Shown here: one piece after another, positions 18,650-27,000 of the stretch
Layout: every line of letters starts with the position of its first letter
Numbering within the stretch: position 1 is the first letter of the stretch
From: Clostridiales bacterium
GTDB lineage: Bacteria > Bacillota > Clostridia > Christensenellales > JAISNN01
Length of the DNA stretch: 39,561 bases
Direction of reading: 5' to 3'
Assembly: GCA_031273825.1 (NCBI GenBank)
Contig: JAISRB010000132.1
Span: 1 to 39,561, forward strand
The notes under the pieces: generated by a model
Databases searched by the model: none
The model's input: the letters and a program-made list of their open reading frames with translations, nothing else
What the model was told of the DNA's origin: nothing
Position numbers and translations under genes: made by a program

Positions 18650-19309
18650 TTAAGGCCGTCTGACGGTGCTCGAAGGAAACAGCGGCAGGTCAAACGCTCC
18701 CGTGCAGACCTCCTCGTTAAACTCCTGGCAAGGCGGAATAAAGCAATAGCCGTATGACGGCACAAGCAGCTCCACCTCGATGACGACCTTTGTGATGATA
18801 GTCATGCAAGCCGTGACGTTAAAGGTATTCGAGCCGATATACGAGCCTTCCGGGCAGTTGCAGTTGACGACGGTGTCGATTTCAAAGGGCATAATCGACG
18901 GCTCGGGTATAAACAAAATGATGTCGGCCGACACCGTCAGGTCGGCGGTTCCGGTATACCGCGTATTCGTCGCGTCAAAAAATATGACGTTGAGCGGCGC
19001 GGTCACGTTAAACCTACAGCGCGAGCAGCCCTTGCCCTCGGGCAGCGGCTCGATTATCAAATCCGAAAGGGTTCCGATATATGTAGAGCTTGCCGCGCTG
19101 ACAAATCTAAACGGCTCTACGGGTATAGAGGTCGTCGGCGAAAAGGAAGTAATGACAATATTTTCGTTTTCGAGAGTTTCTTGTCTTATGCAAGCGTCAA
19201 AGACCTTCTTTACCTGAATGCAGACGCGCTCGTTGAGGCCGCCCAAAGGGTTTCCGTTTATAGGGCCGGGCGTCCTTTCGGGACGCGGATTGTTATTTAA
19301 AAAAGACAT
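18650..19309 (-). CDS. hypothetical protein, possibly surface or spore-coat related
   Basis: Start MSFLNNNPRPERT with GGAGGTG upstream; beta-rich, Cys-containing sequence. Confidence 0.7.
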   Translation of the reverse strand: MSFLNNNPRPERTPGPINGNPLGGLNERVCIQVKKVFDACIRQETLENENIVITSFSPTTSIPVEPFRFVSAASSTYIGTLSDLIIEPLPEGKGCSRCRFNVTAPLNVIFFDATNTRYTGTADLTVSADIILFIPEPSIMPFEIDTVVNCNCPEGSYIGSNTFNVTACMTIITKVVIEVELLVPSYGYCFIPPCQEFNEEVCTGAFDLPLFPSSTVRRP

Positions 19310-19496
19310 AAAAAAGTCACCTCCGTTTTTCTTATAAAAACTACTATAGTATATGATAACTAAGAGGAAATAGTGATAGCCGCAAACGCTTGCGCAAAAC
19401 AAAAAAATGTGCGTCTATATGCTCGTGAGTATATAATGCGGGGTGAACGCATTTTTATGCGTTTGCCACGGATAACGGTATAATTGCCTAAACAAC

Positions 19497-19525
19497 TTGC
19501 TAAAGGGTAAATTTTGTGATATAAT
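19497..19525 (+). promoter_or_regulatory. shared promoter cassette TTGCTA-N17-TATAAT, copy 1
   Basis: acTTGCTAaagggtaaattttgtgaTATAAT; near-identical to 22369 and 23102 copies. Confidence 0.75.
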
Positions 19526-19556
19526 TGCGATATTCTGATTTTGAGGAGAAAAAATT

Positions 19557-20648
19557 GTGGCAAAGGAAAACCGATTAATCTCGGGCGGCGATATATCATC
19601 GTTTGAAAAAACGCTTGTGACGGAGGTTTCGGCGATTATAGAAAAAAGCAAGCGCGAAATTTATAGCCGGGCGAATAGTTGCGTTGTTGTTATGTTTTGG
19701 GAGGTCGGGCGGCACATAAACCGGTCGGTTTTGCAAGACAAGCGCGCCGAATACGGCAAGCAAATTGTCGCGACGGTGTCGCGACAATTGGCTGAACGTT
19801 ACGGCGCAAGCTTTGAGGAAAAAAATCTCAGGAGGATGTTGCAATTTGCCGAACAATTTGTCGATTCTAAAATTGTCGCCGCGCTGTCGCGACAATTGAG
19901 CTGGTCGCATATACGCGAGCTGCTTCCGTTAAAATCGATTGAGGCGCAGCTGTTTTATGCCGACGAAAGCGCAAACAGACAGTTGAGCGTGCGCGGACTA
20001 AGGCGGCTGATAGCGCGAAAAAGCTTTGAACGCGGAGAAATAGCCGACGCCCGGCTTTCGGACGATACCATGCTTCCCTTTAACGCCTTTAAAGACCCCT
20101 ATTTATTTGACATTTTGGGGTTGCACGGCGAGTTTGCCGAGGCCGATTTAGAAAGCGCGATTATTCACGAGTTAGAAAAATTTATTCTTGAATTCGGCAA
20201 AGGTTTTACCTTTGTGGAGAGGCAAAAGCGCATGATAATCGACGGCGACGACTTTCACTTAGACCTGCTGTTTTATCACAGAATGCTCAAAAGACTTGTC
20301 GCCGTCGAGTTGAAAGTCGGAAAGTTTGACGCAAAATATAAAGGCCAAATGGAGCTTTATTTAAAATGGCTTGACCGATATGAGCGGCAAGAGGGCGAAG
20401 GCGCGCCTATCGGCTTGATACTTTGCGCCGAGACAAAACGCGAACAAATCGAACTGCTCGAACTTGATAAAGCCGGAATCGCCGTCGCCGAATATTGGAC
20501 GGCGTTGCCGCCCAAAAAACAGTTTGAGGAAAAAATTCACGAAATCCTTGCCGAGGCAAGGGAGCGGTTGGAGCGAAAAAAGAATTTTCCCGCGCCTACG
20601 GTAAAAAGACAAATAGAAACCTTTATAGAACCCGAGGACGACGAATAG
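19557..20648 (+). CDS. DUF1016/YhcG-family PDDEXK nuclease-like protein
   Basis: YGKQIVATVSRQLAERYG, LSRQLSWSHIRELL, FHLDLLFYHRMLKRLVAVELKVGKF; GTG start. Confidence 0.9.
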   Translation: MAKENRLISGGDISSFEKTLVTEVSAIIEKSKREIYSRANSCVVVMFWEVGRHINRSVLQDKRAEYGKQIVATVSRQLAERYGASFEEKNLRRMLQFAEQFVDSKIVAALSRQLSWSHIRELLPLKSIEAQLFYADESANRQLSVRGLRRLIARKSFERGEIADARLSDDTMLPFNAFKDPYLFDILGLHGEFAEADLESAIIHELEKFILEFGKGFTFVERQKRMIIDGDDFHLDLLFYHRMLKRLVAVELKVGKFDAKYKGQMELYLKWLDRYERQEGEGAPIGLILCAETKREQIELLELDKAGIAVAEYWTALPPKKQFEEKIHEILAEARERLERKKNFPAPTVKRQIETFIEPEDDE

Positions 20649-20712
20649 TCATGCCGCCCATAGCGCTTAACCCGCCGCAAACGCTTGCGCAAAACAAAAA
20701 AATGTGCTATTA

Positions 20713-20743
20713 TATACTCGTGAGTAAATAACTCATAAGTATA
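20713..20743. promoter_or_regulatory. imperfect 31-bp palindrome upstream of the ATPase gene
   Basis: TATACT-cgt-GAGT-aaata-ACTC-ata-AGTATA. Confidence 0.5.
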
Positions 20744-20749
20744 TAAGCA

Positions 20750-22183
20750 ATGGAGATATCGGCGGATATGGATAATTTATTTTTTTCACAAGGGAGAAAG
20801 CGCGAGCTGACGGCCATGGAGAGGTCGTTCAACCGGCCGGGCTTTAAGTTTGCGGTGATATACGGGCGGCGGCGCGTCGGCAAGACGAGCCTTATCGCCG
20901 AATTCATTCGCGAGGGAAACAAAAAAGCTATATATTATATGGCGACGGAGCAAAACGACGGGGCGAACCTAAAAGATTTTTCGGAGGCGGTGTTTGAGCT
21001 TTATCCGTCGGGGAGGGCTATCGCCGACGGCTTTTTGACGTGGGACAAGGCTTTTGAATATATCGCGGCGCAAGCGGCCGGTGAAAATATCGTCGTGGCT
21101 ATCGACGAATTCCCTTATCTTGCGGGAGCAAACAAGGCTATTTCGTCGATATTGCAAAGACGCATAGATTTGACGCTTTCTAAGACTAATATAATGCTGA
21201 TTCTTTGCGGCTCGAGCATGAGCTTTATGGAAAATCAGGTGTTAGGCTACAAAAGCCCGCTATACGGCAGGCGCAGCGAGCAATACAAGATAACTCCGCT
21301 TGATTATTATGACAGCGCGGAATTTTTTGCCGGCGCGGCGGTTGAGCAAAAGCTTATAGGCTACGCGGTTACGGGCGGCATACCGCAATATCTCAACATT
21401 ATCGGGAGATATAAGACCGTAACGGAGGGAATACGCGAGAGCTTCTTTGACAAATTCGGAAGCTTATATGAGGAGCCGCAAAACCTTTTAAAACAAGAGC
21501 TGCGCGAGCCGGCCGTTTATAACACTATTATCGCGTCGATTGCAAACGGAGCGTCAAAGCTCAACGAGATAGCGACAAAAAGCGGCGAGGATAATTCTAA
21601 ATGCGGCAAATATATCAAAGGCCTCATAAGCCTCGGAATTATCGAAAAGGAAACGCCTATAGGAACGGCTAAGGGTCGAAACGGCGTTTATCGGCTCAAA
21701 GACAATATGTATAGATTTTGGTATAGATTTGTGCCGGAAAATTTAAGCAACATCGAGAGCGGAAAATCCGAGCACGTCTATGACAAAAAGGTCGCTCCGT
21801 TTTTGCCGGAGTATATGGGGCATATTTTTGAGGACGTATGCAAGCAATATATGATACGTCAAAACGCAAACGGGAGTCTGCCTTTCGTCTTTGACGCTAT
21901 AGGCAGATGGTGGGGCAACAACCCCGTGCTAAAGCGTGAGGAGGAGATAGATTTGGTTGCGGTTAGCAAGGATGCGGCTATATTCGGCGAATGCAAATGG
22001 CGCAACGAAAAAGCCGGAGTAGAAATTCTCGACGACCTCAAACGCAAGGCCGTGCTATTCAAAGCGCAAAACGCCTATTATTACATTTTTTCAAAATCGG
22101 GCTTTAGCGACGCTCTAAAGGCAAGCGCCTCAAAAGACGGCGGCATAAGCTTAATAGGGCTGAACGACCTCTTTAATAGTTAA
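20750..22183 (+). CDS. archaeal-type ATPase with DUF234-like C-terminal nuclease domain
   Basis: Walker A YGRRRVGKTSLI, VVAIDEFPYL, C-terminal EEIDLVAVSKDAAIFGECKW; start could be ATG 20768. Confidence 0.88.
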   Translation: MEISADMDNLFFSQGRKRELTAMERSFNRPGFKFAVIYGRRRVGKTSLIAEFIREGNKKAIYYMATEQNDGANLKDFSEAVFELYPSGRAIADGFLTWDKAFEYIAAQAAGENIVVAIDEFPYLAGANKAISSILQRRIDLTLSKTNIMLILCGSSMSFMENQVLGYKSPLYGRRSEQYKITPLDYYDSAEFFAGAAVEQKLIGYAVTGGIPQYLNIIGRYKTVTEGIRESFFDKFGSLYEEPQNLLKQELREPAVYNTIIASIANGASKLNEIATKSGEDNSKCGKYIKGLISLGIIEKETPIGTAKGRNGVYRLKDNMYRFWYRFVPENLSNIESGKSEHVYDKKVAPFLPEYMGHIFEDVCKQYMIRQNANGSLPFVFDAIGRWWGNNPVLKREEEIDLVAVSKDAAIFGECKWRNEKAGVEILDDLKRKAVLFKAQNAYYYIFSKSGFSDALKASASKDGGISLIGLNDLFNS

Positions 22184-22240
22184 AGGCGTGAGCGGATAGC
22201 TTAGCGACCGCCGCCGGGAATACGGCAAGCCAATTGTCGT

Positions 22241-22329
22241 CGCCCGCCGGTCACTAACCACAGCCGCCGCCACCGCACACTGCTCACCAAAACGGCGCAA
22301 AACAAAAATTTGTGCCAAGGTTTGGCATA
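22241..22329. repeat. dispersed repeat copy A
   Basis: cgcccgccggtcactaaccacagccgccgcc...aaaacggcgcaaaacaaaaatttgtgccaaggtttggcata; matches 22809-22893. Confidence 0.8.
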
Positions 22330-22368
22330 GATTCCTCGGTTTGGCATAGCTTCCGCAAAAAAAACAAC

Positions 22369-22397
22369 TTGCTAAAGGGTAAATTTTGTGGTATAAT
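22369..22397 (+). promoter_or_regulatory. shared promoter cassette, copy 2
   Basis: TTGCTA-N17-TATAAT; identical to copy 3 over the surrounding region. Confidence 0.8.
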
Positions 22398-22427
22398 GTT
22401 AATACTATAATAAGGGAGGGGCGCAAC

Positions 22428-22682
22428 ATGCAAACGGCAAGAGTCACGCCGGACGGACAAATTAGATTGCCGGCCAATATACGAAAACTACTAAACATTA
22501 ACGACGGCGGAAGGGTCGCTATTACTCAAAGAGATAACTATATCATTATTGAGAACGCGAGCATTGCGGCAATAGACGAGGTAAGAAACGCCTATAAGGG
22601 AGCCGCCGAGGAGCTGGGAATAGAAACGGAGGAGGACATAGTAAACCTCGTAAAAGAATATAGGAAATCAAAGAATGTATAA
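22428..22682 (+). CDS. AbrB/SpoVT-like antitoxin
   Basis: MQTARVTPDGQIRLPANIRKLLNINDGGRVAIT, swapped-hairpin AbrB signature. Confidence 0.85.
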   Translation: MQTARVTPDGQIRLPANIRKLLNINDGGRVAITQRDNYIIIENASIAAIDEVRNAYKGAAEELGIETEEDIVNLVKEYRKSKNV

Positions 22683-22797
22683 AAAACGCATTTTAGCTGA
22701 TATTTTAATTACAAGCGACAACGATTTTTTTGACCGAAAATATGACGATTTAGAGATTTTAAAGCCCGCCGACTTCATACAAAAACACATTTGCTAA
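22675..22797 (+). pseudogene. internally deleted PIN-domain toxin remnant
   Basis: 40-aa ORF MYKKRILADILITSDNDFFDRKYDDLEILKPADFIQKHIC matches the C-terminus of the PIN protein at 23406-23807. Confidence 0.85.
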
Positions 22798-22808
22798 ATA
22801 TCAACCGC

Positions 22809-22893
22809 CGCCCGCCGGTCACTAACCACAGCCGCCGCCGACCGCTGCTCACCAAAACGGCGCAAAACAAAAATTTGTGCCAAATTTGGCATA
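22809..22893. repeat. dispersed repeat copy B
   Basis: Near-identical to 22241-22329. Confidence 0.8.
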
Positions 22894-22961
22894 GATTAGT
22901 TGCTATTAATCTAAAAAAACTGTATAATAATAAAAAAAACGGCGAAAAAACGTCGTTTTGA

Positions 22962-23090
22962 CGCAAAAAAGCATGTCAAAAGGGTTTTTCTATGCCAAAG
23001 TTTGGCATAGATTCCGCAAAAAAGCATGTCAAAAGGGTTTTTCTATGCCAAGGTTTGGCATAGCTTCCGCGGTTTGGCATAGCTTCCGCA
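22962..23090. repeat. tandem ~53-bp repeat with palindrome TATGCCAA-N3-TTGGCATA
   Basis: Two copies of gcaaaaaagcatgtcaaaagggtttttcTATGCCAArgtTTGGCATAgmttcc plus an extra TTTGGCATAGCTTCCGC. Confidence 0.85.
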
Positions 23091-23101
23091 AAAAAAATAA
23101 C

Positions 23102-23130
23102 TTGCTAAAGGGTAAATTTTGTGGTATAAT
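23102..23130 (+). promoter_or_regulatory. shared promoter cassette, copy 3
   Basis: TTGCTA-N17-TATAAT. Confidence 0.8.
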
Positions 23131-23160
23131 GTTAATACTATAATAAGGGAGGGGCGCAAC

Positions 23161-23409
23161 ATGCAAACGGCTAAATTAATGAACGGACAAATAAAAATAC
23201 CGCTCGAGATAAGAAAAAAAATGAATATTAAAGACGGTGACGAATTTATCATAAAAACAAACAAAAATAAAATAGAAATAATCAATCCGGTTATGTCGGC
23301 GATAGAGGAAGTTCAAAAAGAGTTTGAGGGCGTGGCCGATGAAATGGGTTGGAAGGACGAGCAAGACGTAGTAAAGTTTATTAAGGATATGAGAGCAAAC
23401 AGAATATGA
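23161..23409 (+). CDS. AbrB-like antitoxin
   Basis: MQTAKLMNGQIKIPLEIRKKMNIKDGDEFII; overlaps the PIN ORF. Confidence 0.88.
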   Translation: MQTAKLMNGQIKIPLEIRKKMNIKDGDEFIIKTNKNKIEIINPVMSAIEEVQKEFEGVADEMGWKDEQDVVKFIKDMRANRI

Positions 23410-23807
23410 GAATAATATTAGATACAAATATTCTTGTTTCATTAATTTGTTTTAAAAGTCCGGCAATAAACAAAGTTATGGAAATAATATCAAAAAGTCA
23501 CAAAATCATTTTATCAAGTTATATCATAGAAGAATTAAAAAAAGTTGCCGCATATCCAAGAATAAACAAATTGAACGAAGTGGAAAATTTTTTAGATGCG
23601 CTACCGTTTGAATATCACGAATCTAATATAAATAATAACGGCAATATCAAAATAAGAGATAAGAACGATATATCAATCTTAATTGACGCAATAGATACTA
23701 AAGCCGATATACTCATCACCGGCGACAATGATTTCTTTGACCATACATACGACGGTCTCGAGATTGTCAAACCGGCCGACTTCCTAAAAAGACATGAGAG
23801 TTTTTAA
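23406..23807 (+). CDS. PIN-domain toxin
   Basis: MRIILDTNILVS...KADILITGDNDFFD, conserved PIN acidic residues. Confidence 0.9.
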   Translation: MRIILDTNILVSLICFKSPAINKVMEIISKSHKIILSSYIIEELKKVAAYPRINKLNEVENFLDALPFEYHESNINNNGNIKIRDKNDISILIDAIDTKADILITGDNDFFDHTYDGLEIVKPADFLKRHESF

Positions 23808-23928
23808 GCTTAGCGGTCACCGCTAACCGCCGACCGCCGCTCACCGACCGCTAAGCTATCCGCCGGCCGCTAAAGCGCGCCGTTTTGCGCCGTTTTTCAA
23901 TTTTTTTTAACTTTTTTTAAAAAGCCTA

Positions 23929-23957
23929 TTGACATAGGGTCAAAATAGTGATAAAAT
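23929..23957 (+). promoter_or_regulatory. promoter TTGACA-N17-TAAAAT
   Basis: TTGACA 23929-23934, TAAAAT 23952-23957. Confidence 0.75.
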
Positions 23958-24025
23958 GTATGTAACATGGTAAAATTCTTTACTTATGCCTATATAATCT
24001 TTAAAAATGCAAGGAGAAAGACTCT

Positions 24026-27000
24026 ATGAATGCGGTTTTCGGGAGAAAGATAAACAAAACAAAAACGGGCTTTGCGGCTTTGGCGCTTGCTTTCATATTT
24101 ATAGCCGGCATGTTTTTCGCTTTCGGGGCGCTTTCGGCTTTCTCGGGCGGGGAGTCTTTTGCCACCACATACACAAGCTCAAACAATAACGCAAACGACA
24201 CCCAGATAACCGTCACAAGAGACGAGCAATTGGGTTTAGTCGACAGCTATCGCGAAAACCCAAGCTTTGACGCAAGCACAATCGGAAATCAGAGCGCGAT
24301 GACTGGCGGCGGCTATGCAAACACGGGATATAGCGTGCAAACTAGTACTAGTAGTTCTGCTCAAAGTGTTACCTATACCGATCAAGCCCATATAAGAGAT
24401 ACATTTAATTTAAGTTCCGACTTGCAGACGGCGATAAATAACGACAGAGTCACCTCAATTACCATGACGGTTTACTATGCTTTATATGCCACTACACAAG
24501 GACGCGCTGCTGCTCAGAATTATAACGAATTGTATTTTCATGTATATAATTCGGACGGCGCAAGCGTCGTATTGCATGACAACTCAGCAGTGGATGTGAA
24601 TGGGTGTTTGTATACTAGCGGTCGGAGTCAGGCACAGGGTGGGAGCAATACGGTTCTTACAGCGTCGTTGCCTGTACAGGCTATTATTAATCTCCCGGTC
24701 GCCAAGTTGAAAAATAAAACGTCTATCATTATTTTAGCTAGTGCATTGGCTTACGCTAACCAAACCACTAGGAGTAGAACCACCACGGCCGGCGCGGCCG
24801 TATCCCTCTATGACACTCAATTTTCTATCACATACAACACTCCGGCGGTCGGCGTTGCCTCGACGGCGGGCGGAATCGTGACAGGCGGAGACTTGACGCA
24901 GGCCAACGCAAACGCTACTGCCACGCAGGTTCAAGCGCAGGCTCCGTCGATTAACGCTATAGCGCAACCTAATAACAACTATTACTTTACGGGTTGGACG
25001 GGACTCATTACCTCGTCGGCTTTGAACGTATCGCAGACCGCGGATCAAAAATACTTCCAAATGTCCGGTTCGTCCTTTGCCGCGACGGCAAACTTTGCGC
25101 AAATCCCCGTGACGGTTTCAAGCACAAATACATATGTCTACAACGCGGCGGGTCAGGGGGCGGAGATTACGGTCTCGGCCTTGACGGGCGGCGCGAGCGT
25201 GGCCTCTTGGATATATGAGAGCACCGACGGCGGGGGCTACTATAGCACGGAAAAGCCGACAAATATCGGCCGCTACAAATATTCGGCGATCTTAAAAAAC
25301 GGGGTTGAGGATAATGTCGGCGTGCTTACCGGAGTCGAGTTTACTATAGAAAAGAGGACGCTATACGCCTCCAACATTACCGGTCTTTGGGCGACGAACA
25401 AGGAATATGACGGCACGAATGTCATAGAGACGGGAGGTAGCTTTACCGGCTTGCCGGGCGATGACAACAACAAGATAGTCGTAGGAGCCGAGCCTCTTTC
25501 GGGCGTGGACGCGGGAACGTATACCGTCAAATTTCTCCTTTTGGGAGACACGATAAAAAATTATTCATACGAAAGCTTTATCGTGATTGACGGCAGCGTG
25601 ACAATATTCCCCAAAGAGATAGAGTTTACTTTGAACGTCAACAATAGGATATATGACGGAACGACGAGGGCGAGAGCTGGAATCGAGTTTGAGGTCACGG
25701 GTTTTAGTGGGCTTGTAGACGGCGAGAATATCACCGAAAAGCTATATAGCATAGGCATCGCGACGGGTTACGCCGACAAAAACGCGGGCAGCAAGACCTT
25801 GACGATAGTCGTCAATCTTATCGCGGGAGCTTCTGACGGCGGCACAAAGGCCGACAACTATGAGCTTATAACGAATATCTATGAGGCAACCCACGAGATA
25901 TCGCCGATAGAGCTGACGCTAAACAACGTCGAGGCTCAATCGAAATTTTATGACGGAACCGATATAATCACGCTGACGGGCAGCGTAAGCGGAATCATCG
26001 CCGGCGAGGAGGCTTTGGCGTATTTGGTCAAGGCGGTGCGGGTCGCAAGCGCAAACGCGAGCGATTTTGCTTATGCCGTAGCCGTTGAGCTTGGCGGCGA
26101 GGGCGCGGCCAACTATGTCATGGACAATACGCCGAGAGAGGCTTATATATATAAGAGAAACGTCGCGGTGACGATGACGAACGCCGCAAGCAAGCTTTAT
26201 GACGGCACGGACGCGGCCGTTTTGGGAGTCAACTATAGATTGAGCTTTGTTGATACCGTCGGAGTCTTTGCCGAGGGAGTGCAGTTTAGCGTAGACGCGG
26301 CTTACGGCACGGCGAACGTCGGAAGCGGTTATTCGATAACGGCAAATATAACGTTGCTTGACGACAACGCGATAAACTATACATTGTCAAGCTATGTGTT
26401 AGTTTCGGCGTCGACGCTGAGGATAGATCGCGCGCTTTTGACCGTCGACAAAAAGATCGGAGCGATCTTTGAAAAGATATATGACGGCACGGATGCGGCA
26501 AAGGTTTTGATAAACGGCGTTTATGTCGATTTGGCTCCTAATAATCTGACGGAGGTCTTTGACATAGCGGGAATAGTTTCCGCGGATTCGTTAGACGGAG
26601 TGCTCGCGCTGAACGCGGCGAGACCGTCGGTGTATCTGTCGGGCAAGAACGCCGGCGAAGGGCTGACGGTGTCGGTGGCGTTGGTGTTGATAAACCAAAA
26701 CTATCGCCTTGTAGGAAACGGAGCTTATGAGTTTGACGGAAGCCTGATAGCCAAAGCGAGGGCGGCGCAGCCGGAGGATATAGAGTTAGAATACGGTCAA
26801 GCCCTGCCTACAAGCTTTGTCTTAGACGGCATACCGGGCGAGACGGTGACGGGCAGCACATTGTTTTGGGGAGCGCTTGTGGGTAAGACTTATGCCGAGT
26901 ATAAGGACAGCGGAAGCTATATCGTTAGATTTACGCCGGACGACCCGAACTATACATATGTAAATTATGAGATAAACGTAACTATTCACAAGAAGCTGAT

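Noticed and set aside
19763-19897. Palindromes AATTGTCGCGAC-ggt-GTCGCGACAATT and AATTGTCGC...GCGACAATT inside the DUF1016 gene
   Set aside because: They encode conserved IVATVSRQL and IVAALSRQL peptides, so protein repetition and codon choice explain them adequately.
22962-23090. Possible CRISPR-like array
   Set aside because: Only two tandem units, no unique spacers and no cas genes.
22958-23143. 61-aa ORF MTQKSMSKGFFYAKVWHRF...
   Set aside because: Translation of the tandem palindromic repeat and the promoter cassette; not a plausible protein.
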